Program-made: the position numbers and the translations under genes
In this document: positions 34,601 through 42,745 of the stretch, one piece after another
Layout: each line of letters begins with the position of its first letter
Numbering within the stretch: the first letter of the stretch is position 1
Notes under the pieces: generated by a model
Told to the model about the DNA's origin: nothing
The model's database searches: none
The model's input: the letters and a program-made list of their open reading frames with translations, nothing else
DNA from: Sphingosinicella sp. BN140058
GTDB lineage: Bacteria > Pseudomonadota > Alphaproteobacteria > Sphingomonadales > Sphingomonadaceae
NCBI RefSeq assembly: GCF_004135585.1
Contig: NZ_CP035501.1
Coordinates: 3,047,501-3,111,500 of the forward strand
Length of the DNA stretch: 64,000 nt
Reading direction: 5' to 3'

Positions 34601-35029
34601 GGATCCATCTTCATTGGGAACGGCGTTGCCAATGTGATCACTGGGAACATCGGCAACGACACGATTGCTGGCCTCGGCGGCGCTGACACGCTGATCGGCG
34701 GTGCCGGCAACGACGTGTTCGAATATCGCGATGTCGGCGACTCCACCCGTGGCCAGCGCGACGTGATCGCCGATTTCGCGGTGGGCGACCGGATCTCCCT
34801 TGCGGGAATCGATGCGAACAGCAGTGCCAACGGCGATCAGGATTTCCGCTTCGTCGGCGCCGCGGCGTTCAGCGGTAAGGCCGGCGAGCTTCGCGTCTTC
34901 GAGGACATGTCCAAGGCGGGCACCTGGTTTGTCGAAGGTGACGTCGACGGTGACCGCATTGCCGACCTTTCGATCTCCGTGGTCGTGTCAGGCGGCCATC
35001 AGATGAACGCTGCGGATTTTTGGTTCTGA
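31637..35029 (+). CDS. Secreted RTX protein with GH12 endoglucanase domain
   Basis: A 1130-residue protein with no Sec signal. Residues about 25-215 are a first RTX-like block (GLGGDDVLVGGVGSDIF). Residues about 218-455 match GH12 cellulase-type hydrolases: AYDIWFSTKHDG, predicted nucleophile Glu358 in TNEVMIWVHKGDVQP, GTYTDGTFTATIYRDG, and predicted acid/base Glu436 in INFGAEVISGIGS. Residues about 480-1030 are many Ca2+-binding GGxGxDxLxGG nonapeptides. The last 100 residues (FEYRDVGDSTRGQRDVIADF to DFWF) are the serralysin-type C-terminal domain used for type I secretion. It likely cleaves a beta-1,4-glucan outside the cell, perhaps the EPS made by this locus. No T1SS exporter genes are in the window. 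Confidence 0.85.
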   Translation: MYVSAKSTELKLSAKSLNWVSATGSNVVRNGTALGDTFQGLVGDVLVGGLGDDIYHLWANTATATETAGQGVDTVYAYYWGAATLAANVENLILNGKGLTSGTGNALDNIIVAGGIGATLNGLGGDDVLVGGVGSDIFVVAAGNGSDAIYGFTPGYDMVRLTGYSLSDFGQIVSRAQQLGGDVKIALGNGESLVLRDISLSDLDPSDFGFALPKAPVPSSYFQMAGSDRGFNANGWYVLTNAWGAGALKYGSDYNIDVSFNKNDMTSGTTFNWSFPYVTEGAAPIRAYPNVLFGVAPQGELINPTDTSHVFPVRVGSLAGLTATYDVTMRGTVGGYNVAYDIWFSTKHDGTRPTITNEVMIWVHKGDVQPFGSVIGTYTDGTFTATIYRDGIYTAVVADKDVLVGTLDIGKVIAHLQSLGIVTADEYLSCINFGAEVISGIGSITVNNLDLNVRTASGTGTVETLVTGAGASVIAQPSRPATVPAPAPPVDSIHDILHGTTGADTLKGGLGNDIYYADANDTIVEKLGEGTDEVRTAASSFTLSDNVENLTATGATGQVLKGNSLANVITGGAGNDVLDGAGGADTLQGGMGDDVYIADSDDVLIEAANEGIDEVRTSAASYTLAANIERLIGTASKGQILTGNDAANVITGGAGVDTLIGGGGNDILTGGAGADTMKGGAGDDVYVVQGYDILFEAANEGIDEVRTPGATYTLGANFENLTGIRELGSIFIGNGLANVITGNIGNDTLDGAGGADTLQGGLGDDLYIADATDILIEAPGAGTDEVRTAAASFTLAENFELLTGTAGTGQILTGNGAANTITGGTGADTLSGGGGDDLLDGGAGADTLKGGAGDDVYIADSTDVLIEAANEGIDEVRTSAASYTLAANFERLIGTASKGQILTGNDASNVITGGAGADTLTGGGGNDILTGGAGPDTMKGGAGDDVYIVQGYDILFEAANEGIDEVRTPGATFTLGANFENLTGLRELGSIFIGNGVANVITGNIGNDTIAGLGGADTLIGGAGNDVFEYRDVGDSTRGQRDVIADFAVGDRISLAGIDANSSANGDQDFRFVGAAAFSGKAGELRVFEDMSKAGTWFVEGDVDGDRIADLSISVVVSGGHQMNAADFWF
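33421..33890 (+). repeat. RTX segment, copy 1 of an internal duplication
   Basis: About 465 bases encoding the block that starts YIADSDDVLIEAANEGIDEV and ends near NVITGNIGNDT. It recurs 783 bases (261 codons) downstream with only scattered base changes, far closer than the general similarity among RTX repeats. Confidence 0.8.
34204..34670 (+). repeat. RTX segment, copy 2 of an internal duplication
   Basis: Second copy, starting YIADSTDVLIEAANEGIDEV. Near-identical nucleotide runs between copies, including many matching third positions, point to a recent duplication or gene conversion. Confidence 0.8.
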
Positions 35030-35033
35030 GGAG

Positions 35034-35057
35034 CGATCGACCGAACAGGGTCGATCG
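35034..35057 (+). terminator. Hairpin just after the RTX gene
   Basis: Nine-base perfect stem CGATCGACC / GGTCGATCG with a six-base loop, five bases after the stop codon. There is no T tract, so it is either a weak terminator or an mRNA 3'-end stabiliser. Confidence 0.5.
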
Positions 35058-35102
35058 TCCGCCACGCCCGGCATTTGGTCCCTCTTTCCCACCCGTCGGC
35101 CC

Positions 35103-35115
35103 TTGTGCATTGTCC
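35103..35115. promoter_or_regulatory. Recurrent EPS-locus motif, copy B (partial)
   Basis: TTGTGCATTGTCC, about 190 bases before the WecG-like gene. It matches copies elsewhere through TTGTGCATTG and then diverges. Confidence 0.3.
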
Positions 35116-35305
35116 CGCCGTGGGACATTCACCCTTGAGCGGTCGTGGACCGATCTTCTCGTACAATCGTTGCGTGGAGTAGGGGCCTACGGGCTAGCGG
35201 GGGACATCGGCGCAGTGGTAGAAATATTCGTCGCGCGGGCGTTGCGCGGGCTCCGGGTGGGGTTAGGGAGCATGGCTTTTGTCGGCCGTTGGTGGAGCAA
35301 GGGCC

Positions 35306-36157
35306 ATGAGCGAAAACTCTGATGCCTCGTTCGAGATGGCGTTACCGGCCGCGTACCGGCCTAGTGTTGAGGCAACCGGGTTGAAGCGAAGCGATTCTCT
35401 CGTTCGGGCGCGGCTTGGCGGCATACAGACCGCCCGTGTGACCCGTTCGCAGCTAGCCGACATCATGCTGGAGGATGTGCAATCTGCCCGCGCCGGGCTG
35501 TTGCGGCTGCCCCGCGTCATCGTCGCTTCGAACGGCTCGGTGATCGCGCGCTATCATTCCGATCCGCAATTCCGTGCGTTGATCGATGCCGCCGATCTCG
35601 TCGATCCGGACGGAATGCCGCTGGTGCTGGCGAGCCGGTTGCTTTGGAAGCGACCCTTGACCGAGCGGGTCGCCACGACCGATTTCATCCATGATGCGTG
35701 CCGGGTGGCGGTGGAGCAGGGCTTGCGATTCTACTTCCTGGGCGCGCGACCCGGCGTTGCCGATCGCGCCGCCGATCGCTTGCGTGCACTCCATCCGGGC
35801 GTTCAGATCGTCGGCAGCCGGCACGGCTATTTCGGTGCGGACGAGGAAGAGGAGATCTGCGCCACGGTGCGGAGTTCCGGCGCTGACGTGCTTTGGCTCG
35901 GCCTGGGCAGCCCGGCGCAGGAATCCTTCGCCATTCGCCGTCGTGCCTCACTGGCCGGGCTCGGCTGGATCCGGACGTGCGGCGGGATGTTCGACCATTA
36001 TACCGGACTGGTGCCGCGGGCACCGCAGTGGATGCAGAATGCCGGGCTTGAATGGTTGCACCGATCGATGCTCGAGCCTGCACGGCTCGGCGTTCGCTAT
36101 CTGAAGACCAATCCTGCCGCCGTCTGGCATCTGCTCACCAAGAGCTACGAACGGTGA
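35306..36157 (+). CDS. WecG/TagA/CpsF (GT26) family glycosyltransferase
   Basis: A 283-residue membrane-associated transferase. Family motifs include VIVASNGSVIARYH, ADLVDPDGMPLVLASRLL, TTDFIHDACRVA, FYFLGARPGVADRAADRL, LWLGLGSPAQESF and the Gly/Asp motif CGGMFDHYTGLVPRAPQWM, followed by GLEWLHRSMLEP. Xanthan GumM belongs here and adds the second beta-1,4-glucose to the lipid-linked primer. A similar step is inferred because the locus also has a glucose-type priming transferase. ATG at 35306 was preferred to 35279 because AAGG lies just upstream. It begins a three-gene block with the GH74-like and Wzy-like genes. Confidence 0.88.
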   Translation: MSENSDASFEMALPAAYRPSVEATGLKRSDSLVRARLGGIQTARVTRSQLADIMLEDVQSARAGLLRLPRVIVASNGSVIARYHSDPQFRALIDAADLVDPDGMPLVLASRLLWKRPLTERVATTDFIHDACRVAVEQGLRFYFLGARPGVADRAADRLRALHPGVQIVGSRHGYFGADEEEEICATVRSSGADVLWLGLGSPAQESFAIRRRASLAGLGWIRTCGGMFDHYTGLVPRAPQWMQNAGLEWLHRSMLEPARLGVRYLKTNPAAVWHLLTKSYER

Positions 36158-36191
36158 TGCGAGGCCAGGGTCGCCAGGCTTGCTGAAGATC

Positions 36192-38576
36192 ATGTCGCAT
36201 CTTGCGAGCCTTGCCGATGATCGTACCGGGGGACGCATCGGCCGCCGCACCTTCTTGTGGGCCGGCATCGTTGCGGCCGTTCTGTTGCTGCTGATTCTCC
36301 TTGCGCTCACCGCCCGCGCGCCGGTCGCTGCGGGCCCGCCGAAAGCCGCCGCCCACGACGGCCGCCCAGTGCCGGACGAGCGGTATTTGTGGCGGCCGGT
36401 CGCGATCGGAGGCGGCGGCTTCATCACCGGCCTGTCGATCGACGATGCCGGTCGGACGATGGTGGCGCGCGCCGACGTCTATGGCGCCTATGTGTGGCAG
36501 CCGGAGATCGATCGCTGGCGGCAGTTGGTGACGGCGCAGTCTATGCCGGCGGAGGATGTCGGGCAGAACCGAGTCGCCGACGGAGTCTACGAAATTGCGG
36601 TAGCGCCTTCCGACGCGCGGCGGCTGTACATGGCGATCAAGGGCCGGCTCTACTGGTCCTCCGATCGCGGTGCGCATTGGCAGCGGGGTCGAACTGCCGG
36701 CCCTGCGTTCGCCTTCGATGCCAATGCGCCGACGCGCTTCAACGGTCCGTTTCTGGCCGTCAGTCCGGCCAACCCCGACATCGTCCTCTTCGGGTCTCCG
36801 GAAAACGGTGCGTGGCGAAGCGCCGATGGCGGCCGCACCTGGGCGCCGGTCACGAGCCTGCCCAAAGGCGGCGCCGCGCCGGCGAAGCTCGCCGCGGGCG
36901 CAACTTTCTGGTTCGAACGAAAGCAAGGGGGCAGACCGCGAGTCTTTGCGATGGTGCCGGGCAACGGCATATTCGTGTCCGCGGATGATGGTGCGCGATT
37001 CGTGCCCCTGCCCTCGACGACTCCCGCGCCGCGGCGGCTGAAGCAAGGCAGCTTCGCACCCGACGGCAGTTTCTACGGCGTCGACGATGCCGGTCGCAAG
37101 ATCTGGCGCTATCGCAGCGGCCGCTGGGAAGATCTTAGCGGCCGTCCCGGATTGTCGCCCCGCGCCTTTGCCACGATCGCCATCGATCGCAAGTCCGGCG
37201 ACATCCTCGTCGCCGATCAGGGGGGACGTGCCCTGCGTGGCGCCCCCGATGGACAGACCTGGTCCCGCATGCGCCGCGACGTCGCGGTCGGCGAGGGCGA
37301 TCCGCCGTGGCTTCGGGTCGCCGACGGCGGATGGGTCTCGACGGCCGCGATCGTCGCCGATCCGCAGACCTCGGGGAAGTTCTGGATCGCGTCGGGTGTC
37401 GGGCCAATGGTGACCAGCCTTGCGCCCGGCGGCGGATCGATGACCTGGACCACCCAGGTGCGCGGCATCGAAGAACTCGTCGCCAACGACGTCATTCAGC
37501 CCCGCGGCGGCTCGCCGCTGTTCGCCGCCTGGGATTTCGGGATCCACGTCAAAGACGATCTCGACGCCTATTCGACCACGTACGGGCCGAAGGAGCGGGT
37601 GCTGATCGCGGCGCAGCAGATCGACTGGAGCCCCGCCGATCCGCGGTTCATCGTCACCAACGCCTCGGATACGCGAACCTCCTGCTGCTCCGAAGACGGC
37701 GATGCCGTGCTGGCCGGCTACAGCATGGATGGCGGCCGCAGCTGGACGAAGTTTCCGAGCCTGCCGCAGCCGCCAGGCACGCGCGGCGACGATCCCTGGC
37801 GGATGGCGATGGGAATGATCGCGGTTTCCGCGAACAGCGTCGACAACATCGTGTGGATGCCGACTTACTTCCGCTCCGCTTTCTACACTCTCGACCGTGG
37901 GCGGACCTGGAGCCGGGTCGTGCTCCCGGGTGAGAAACTGCCCTTCACCGGCACGCACGGGCAGTGGTTCATGCCGCGAAAGGTGCTCGCCGCCGATCGG
38001 GTGCGGCCGGGCACCTTCTACCTTTTCCACAGCGGCAACGGTCGCAATCCCGGGCTCCGCGGGCTGTGGCGGACGAGCGATGGCGGCGTTCGATGGACAC
38101 GCGTCTTCGCCGGCGAGATCGCACCGGCAAACGGGGCCGCGGCCAAGTTGCGGGTGGTGCCGGGCAAGGCCGGCCATCTGTTCTTCACCGCGGGTTTCGA
38201 CGGTCCCCAGGACAGCCGCCTGCGTCGGAGCATCGACGGCGGGGAACATTGGAGCATTCTCGACGGCGTCGATCGTGTCGACGACATCGCCTTCGGCAAG
38301 GCGGCGGCGGGCGCTCGTTACCCGACCATGTTCCTGTCCGGCCAGGTGCGCGGATCCTACGGCATCTGGCGTTCGATCGACGAAGGCCGAAGCTGGCAGC
38401 GGGTCGGGGCCTTCCCGGTCGGGTCGCTCGACCAGGTCAGCGTCGTCGGTGCGGACCCGGACGTCTTCGGCCGGGTCTATCTCGGCTTCAAGGGCTCCGG
38501 CTGGGTTTATGGTGAGCCGGCCGGGTGCGGCGCCGCTTCGGTCGGGCCGGCGCGGGAATGCTACGATGTCCACTAG
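36192..38576 (+). CDS. Membrane-anchored GH74-like beta-propeller glycanase
   Basis: A 794-residue protein with a basic N terminus, one membrane helix (WAGIVAAVLLLLILLAL) and a large periplasmic part. The opening RPVAIGGGGFITGLSIDD and repeated BNR motifs (WSSDRGAHWQRG, RSADGGRTWAPV, YSMDGGRSWTKF, RSIDGGEHWSIL) match the tandem seven-bladed propellers of GH74 endo-glucanases. Residues aligning with the GH74 catalytic Asp pair are present: Asp95 in RADVYGAYVW and Asp448 in AAWDFGIHVKDDL. GH74 usually cuts xyloglucan-type beta-1,4-glucans. Within an EPS operon the nascent polymer is the likely substrate. A TTG at 36180 is an alternative start. Confidence 0.75.
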   Translation: MSHLASLADDRTGGRIGRRTFLWAGIVAAVLLLLILLALTARAPVAAGPPKAAAHDGRPVPDERYLWRPVAIGGGGFITGLSIDDAGRTMVARADVYGAYVWQPEIDRWRQLVTAQSMPAEDVGQNRVADGVYEIAVAPSDARRLYMAIKGRLYWSSDRGAHWQRGRTAGPAFAFDANAPTRFNGPFLAVSPANPDIVLFGSPENGAWRSADGGRTWAPVTSLPKGGAAPAKLAAGATFWFERKQGGRPRVFAMVPGNGIFVSADDGARFVPLPSTTPAPRRLKQGSFAPDGSFYGVDDAGRKIWRYRSGRWEDLSGRPGLSPRAFATIAIDRKSGDILVADQGGRALRGAPDGQTWSRMRRDVAVGEGDPPWLRVADGGWVSTAAIVADPQTSGKFWIASGVGPMVTSLAPGGGSMTWTTQVRGIEELVANDVIQPRGGSPLFAAWDFGIHVKDDLDAYSTTYGPKERVLIAAQQIDWSPADPRFIVTNASDTRTSCCSEDGDAVLAGYSMDGGRSWTKFPSLPQPPGTRGDDPWRMAMGMIAVSANSVDNIVWMPTYFRSAFYTLDRGRTWSRVVLPGEKLPFTGTHGQWFMPRKVLAADRVRPGTFYLFHSGNGRNPGLRGLWRTSDGGVRWTRVFAGEIAPANGAAAKLRVVPGKAGHLFFTAGFDGPQDSRLRRSIDGGEHWSILDGVDRVDDIAFGKAAAGARYPTMFLSGQVRGSYGIWRSIDEGRSWQRVGAFPVGSLDQVSVVGADPDVFGRVYLGFKGSGWVYGEPAGCGAASVGPARECYDVH

Positions 38577-39960
38577 GGCGCTTGGGACTGCTGCCGGGAC
38601 ACGGCCGTTGCGGCATCGCGGCGGCCCTGCACTGGCACCGAGCGCCTCGGCATCGATCGGCGCTGCATTGCTGTTCAGCATCGGCATCACCTTCAATGGC
38701 CTGAACAGTCCCGCCGGCAACGCCATCGCATGCCTGCTGGCCGCGGGGATCCTGAGCCTGCTGCTGGGCTTGTGGCCGGCGCCCGCCGCCTTCTGGCGGC
38801 AGAGCCTGCCGGCCCTTGCATTGGTCGGCGCTGCCGGAGCCTGGGCGTCGCTGCCGGCCTGGGCGCCGCAGTGGGGCGGCGACGATGCGCTTGCGCCCGA
38901 CATCATGCTGCCGGCTCTTCTCGGACTGTCCGGCCACCTCGTTGCCCTGCTCTGCGGTGCCAGGATTGGCGCGCGCCGCCACAATCTTGCCGTGGCAATG
39001 GACGCGCTAATCCTGTTCGGCTGCGTCAATGCCGTGATCGGTCTGATCCTGAGGGCCTGGGGCGCGGACCTCGCGTTCGAGCTGTGGCGCGAGCGGCCTG
39101 ACGCCCGCTTCACCGGAACCCTCAGCAATGCCAACGTGGCGGGGGCTTATTTCGGTCTGCTGGCGGTGCTTGCACTGGCAAGGCTGATGGAAGCGCGGCC
39201 CGCCGGAGGCTTCGCACGCGCCGATGGCCACGCCGCTTTGGTGCGCTTCTGTGCCTTGGCGATCGCGCTCACCATCCTGATCGGCGCCTGTGCGCTGACC
39301 GGATCGCGATCGGCGAACGTCGCGACCATTGCGGCACTCGGGATGCTGCCACTCTGGCGGGCTGCACGCCGGCGTGGGGCAGGCGGCTGGTTCGGCCTGT
39401 TCATCGCGGCTTCGCTGGTCCTGCTGGTGGCAGCGTTCGGCCTCTCCGATCTCGTGCTCGATCGTCTCGCGATCGCGTCCGACGAGTTCGCCCTTCGCGT
39501 GCTGATGTGGAGGCAATATGCGTCGCTGGCGGAGGCCGCGCCCCTGCACGGCTATGGACTGGGTGCGTTTCCGGTACTCAACGCCTATGCGCTTTCGGAT
39601 CCGCGGCTGGCGCAGGCCCTGTGGATGGTGAATTCCGCGCACAATCTCGTTCTGCAACTGCTGCTGCAGGGCGGCTTTCCCTACCTGATCCTGATGACAT
39701 TGGCGGCCTTGTGGGTCGGCTATGGCATCATCGTGCGAGGGATGAGGGACGATTGGCGCTGCGGATCGGACGCCGTCGTGATCGCAGTTTTTGTCGTCTT
39801 CGCCTGCGCGATGATCGACATTGCGCTCGACGTGCCGGCGATGGTCAGCCTGACGATGTTCCTGGTTGGGCTGGCATGGGCACCGGGCCGCGACGCCAAT
39901 CGCTATCGCCGGAGCGAACGGCATACCAGCGCAGCAGGAACGGCCGGTAGGCAGGGCTGA
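38566..39960 (+). CDS. O-antigen ligase/Wzy-like membrane polymerase
   Basis: A 464-residue protein with about ten to twelve membrane segments and the Wzy_C-type periplasmic loop: TGTLSNANVAGAYFGLLAVL, GACALTGSRSANVATIAAL, RVLMWRQYASLAEAAPLHGYG and VNSAHNLVLQLLLQGG. Such proteins polymerise or ligate lipid-linked repeat units on the periplasmic side. The start overlaps the end of the GH74-like gene by eleven bases. The 3' end overlaps the convergent gene at 39845-40561 by 116 bases. Confidence 0.83.
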   Translation: MSTRALGTAAGTRPLRHRGGPALAPSASASIGAALLFSIGITFNGLNSPAGNAIACLLAAGILSLLLGLWPAPAAFWRQSLPALALVGAAGAWASLPAWAPQWGGDDALAPDIMLPALLGLSGHLVALLCGARIGARRHNLAVAMDALILFGCVNAVIGLILRAWGADLAFELWRERPDARFTGTLSNANVAGAYFGLLAVLALARLMEARPAGGFARADGHAALVRFCALAIALTILIGACALTGSRSANVATIAALGMLPLWRAARRRGAGGWFGLFIAASLVLLVAAFGLSDLVLDRLAIASDEFALRVLMWRQYASLAEAAPLHGYGLGAFPVLNAYALSDPRLAQALWMVNSAHNLVLQLLLQGGFPYLILMTLAALWVGYGIIVRGMRDDWRCGSDAVVIAVFVVFACAMIDIALDVPAMVSLTMFLVGLAWAPGRDANRYRRSERHTSAAGTAGRQG

Positions 39961-40561
39961 GACGCATCAGTCCGAAAACGTGAGTCCGATCCTGAGGCCG
40001 CAGGCGGACGTACCAGACCGCTTCGTTGATCAGCCGATCGCGTGCAACCGGCGGCAACAGGTCCCAGCACCAAAGGCCCATCTCGATCCTCCATCGCGAC
40101 GCGTCCTTCAGATAGGGCGCACCGCGATAGCTCTCCGCCAGTGCCGAGGCGATCGCCGACATCGATTCGGGTTGGCGCAGTGATTCGGCGAAGGCGGTTA
40201 CGACCGCGGCATCGCCCCAGGTGGCACGTGCGGTTCGCGCAGCGGCCAGCTCCCCCTCCGCCTCCTGGCGCAGCCGCTGTGCCGCGCCGGCATCGGGGGT
40301 GGTCTGCGCAGTCCGAAGAAGGAAGATTGCGCGAAGCAGGCGCGCCCGCGGCGCGGCGGTTCCTGCTGGGTCAGGCGCTGCCGGGCTCGGCTCGCCCCGC
40401 TCGAATGCGCGCTGCTGACGCTGCAGGGATGACGTCCAACGCTCGACGTCGAGCTCCTGCCGGAGGGCAAACAGGGCGGCCATGGAGACCAGGCCCAGCA
40501 GGCCGATGGCGCCATAGCTCAGGTGGCGCGACGACCGCGATATGGCCGGCCGCGCGCGCAC
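39845..40561 (-). CDS. Single-pass membrane protein after wzc, unknown function
   Basis: About 238 residues: a short basic N terminus, one membrane helix (YGAIGLLGLVSMAALFAL), then a charged alpha-helical periplasmic part and a Trp/Arg-rich C terminus (MGLWCWDLLPPVARDRLI, PAYRPFLLRWYAV). No family recognised. The frame has no ATG near the helix; GTG at 40561, 17 bases after the wzc stop, is the best start but its ribosome site is weak. It is co-directional with the wzc operon and its 3' end lies antisense to the Wzy-like gene. Confidence 0.55.
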   Translation of the reverse strand: MRARPAISRSSRHLSYGAIGLLGLVSMAALFALRQELDVERWTSSLQRQQRAFERGEPSPAAPDPAGTAAPRARLLRAIFLLRTAQTTPDAGAAQRLRQEAEGELAAARTARATWGDAAVVTAFAESLRQPESMSAIASALAESYRGAPYLKDASRWRIEMGLWCWDLLPPVARDRLINEAVWYVRLRPQDRTHVFGLMRLSPAYRPFLLRWYAVRSGDSDWRRGPVPMPAQPGTSSG

Positions 40562-40577
40562 GCGGCCGGCTCTGTGT

Positions 40578-42692
40578 TCATTCTGGCTGATAATAAGCGC
40601 CGTACTTCTTGGAATAATACATGCCGCCCAGCGCTTCGGCCGACGGGTCCACCATCGTGAACAGGGCGCCGATCGCATTGGCGCCGTCCGCACGCAGCCA
40701 GCCGAGTGCCGAATCGATCGGCGCGGCCGGGGTCGAGCCCCATTTGACGACCAGGATCGTCGCGTCGGCCATGGTCGCAAGGGTGCGGCCATCGGCCAAA
40801 CCGACGAGCGGCGGCAGATCGAGCAGGATGGTGTCGTAGTGCGGGGACAGGGTGGCGAGCAGGGTCTTGAGGCGGTCTCCGCCGAACAGGTCGTCGGTGG
40901 CGAAATGGGGTGCCGTGACCAGGACGACATCGAGATTCTCGACCCGATCCTTGACGATCGCCTGCTCGATCGCGGCGCTGCCGTTGAGCAGCGCGATGAG
41001 ACCGGCGGACTCACCGGTCGGGACGATCATCCGCATCGCGGCACGCCGCAGATCGCAATCGATCAGCAGCGTTCGCTGTCCGCTGAGCGCAAGCACACGC
41101 GCGAAGGCAGCAGAGGTCGTCGTCTTGCCTTCGTCCGGCAGCGCCGAGGTGATTGCGATCACCTTGGGCGGGGTGACTCCGCGCGTGCCGAAGATCGCCG
41201 CACGCGCGATGCGCAGCGATTCGGCATAAAGGGAGGTGCGGCGATCGGCGATCAGATCGGCCGGCGAGGCGTGCTTGACGCGCGGCAGCGCGGCGAGCAC
41301 CGGAATGCCGAACTGGTTCTCGAAGTCGCCGACGCTGCGGATGCCCGACACGAGCAGTTCCTGGACGATGACCGTGGTGCCGCCGGCAGCAAGGGCGACG
41401 ATCAGGGTCAACGCGAGCAGCAGCGGACGATTGGGCGAGGTCGGACGAACCGGCGCAACTGCCCGATCGACGATCGTCGCCTGCGAGATCTCGTTGCGCG
41501 AGGCCTGGGTGCTCTGCAGAGAGAGCTCGGCGATCTTGTCGTAGGCGGCACGCTTGCTCTGGGCTTCCCGCTCCAGCGTCTCCGCGGTCGCGGACGCGCG
41601 GGTGTTGCGGGCCTGCTGGCCCTCGAGGCCATGCAGGGTTCCGCGCAGGCTCGTAGCCCGCGCCTGGGCGGCACCGGCGGCGGCCTCGAGCGAGCTCACG
41701 GCGCGCTGCGCCTCGGCCTTGATCTGTTCGTCGAGACCGGCAAGCTGTTCGCGGACCTTCACGCTTTCCGGGTGGCGCTCGCCGTAACGGGCAGAGACTT
41801 CGCCCATGTTGCGGAGCACTTCGGCGCGCTGGCGGCGGAGATCGGAGATCACCGGCGAGCTGCGGACCTCTGACACCGCGTCGAGCCCGCCGCGTGCGAT
41901 CTGGGCGCGCGCGGCGGCCAGGTTGGAGCGGGCTTCGGCCGCTTCCGATTCGGCCGTGGCGAGCTGGGTCGACAAAGGTGCGACCTGCTGGTCGGCGATG
42001 GTCGTGCTGCCCTGACCCTGGGCGACGATGCCGGCCTGTGCGCGATATTGCGCAACCGCCTGATCGGCGGCGCGCACTTCGCGGCCGAGCTCGTCAAGGC
42101 GCTGACGGAAGAAGGCGGCCTGTCGCTCCGCGGTGCCCATGCGGCTGCCGACCTTCGAATTGATGTAGGTCTCGGCATAGGTGTTGGCGACCTTTGCTGC
42201 CTTATCGGCATCGTTGGCCTTGAACCGGATGTTGATCACATAGGTCAGGCGATCGCGCCCGACGCTGAGCTGGCGCTGGACCTTGCCGGCGACGGCGCTG
42301 ATCCGCTCCTCGTTGGTGAGCGGCGGTGCGCCTTCGGCCGGCGCGAGACCGCGCGTGAACTCCGGATCGTTCTGCAGATTGAGCTGCTTGACGACCTGGC
42401 GGGCCAAATCTTCCGAATTGAGCACCGTCACCTCGGTCTCGATCGCCTCCGATGCCAGACTGGCGACATCGTTGGAGGCGGAGGAGAGCGGATTGCGGCT
42501 GGGGTCGATCTGGATGCGGGCGACGGCCTCATATTTCGGCGTCATCAGCATGATCAGCGTGGCACCGATCGCAACCACCGCCGCGGTGACCAGGAACAAG
42601 GTCAGCCACCGGCGCCGGATCATGTCGCGGAGCGAGCGCAACGTGTCGGCGAGGCGCGCCTCGTAGCCGACGACCTCAGGCGTTCCTTCCAT
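40578..42692 (-). CDS. Wzc/ExoP-type polysaccharide co-polymerase with tyrosine autokinase domain
   Basis: A 704-residue protein. N-terminal Wzz domain with a membrane helix (WLTLFLVTAAVVAIGATLI), long periplasmic coiled-coil (about 190-400, e.g. RQRLDELGREVRAADQAVAQ), proline-containing second helix (RPTSPNRPLLLALTLIVALA), then a cytoplasmic BY-kinase. The kinase has Walker A SALPDEGKTTTS, A' LLIDCDLRR, Walker B DTILLDLPPL and a C-terminal tyrosine cluster (MYYSKKYGAYYQPE). It sets chain length and export through phosphorylation cycles. ATG at 42692 has AGAGGATA upstream. In sphingan loci the two halves are often separate genes; here they are fused. Confidence 0.93.
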   Translation of the reverse strand: MEGTPEVVGYEARLADTLRSLRDMIRRRWLTLFLVTAAVVAIGATLIMLMTPKYEAVARIQIDPSRNPLSSASNDVASLASEAIETEVTVLNSEDLARQVVKQLNLQNDPEFTRGLAPAEGAPPLTNEERISAVAGKVQRQLSVGRDRLTYVINIRFKANDADKAAKVANTYAETYINSKVGSRMGTAERQAAFFRQRLDELGREVRAADQAVAQYRAQAGIVAQGQGSTTIADQQVAPLSTQLATAESEAAEARSNLAAARAQIARGGLDAVSEVRSSPVISDLRRQRAEVLRNMGEVSARYGERHPESVKVREQLAGLDEQIKAEAQRAVSSLEAAAGAAQARATSLRGTLHGLEGQQARNTRASATAETLEREAQSKRAAYDKIAELSLQSTQASRNEISQATIVDRAVAPVRPTSPNRPLLLALTLIVALAAGGTTVIVQELLVSGIRSVGDFENQFGIPVLAALPRVKHASPADLIADRRTSLYAESLRIARAAIFGTRGVTPPKVIAITSALPDEGKTTTSAAFARVLALSGQRTLLIDCDLRRAAMRMIVPTGESAGLIALLNGSAAIEQAIVKDRVENLDVVLVTAPHFATDDLFGGDRLKTLLATLSPHYDTILLDLPPLVGLADGRTLATMADATILVVKWGSTPAAPIDSALGWLRADGANAIGALFTMVDPSAEALGGMYYSKKYGAYYQPE

Positions 42693-42745
42693 GTCTATCC
42701 TCTGTGACGTGCCGGGACGCGACATAAGCATAACTCACTCCTGGG

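Noticed and set aside
33130..34720. Regularly spaced short repeats that might suggest a CRISPR array
   Set aside because: They are in frame and encode GGxGxDxLxGG calcium-binding nonapeptides; spacing and sequence vary as in RTX proteins and no cas genes are near.
31637..35029. RTX protein as a LapA-like adhesin cleaved by the BTLCP protease at 61409
   Set aside because: No N-terminal retention module or TAAG-type cleavage site was seen, the protein has a GH12 domain and a serralysin-type C terminus, and no LapD is present.
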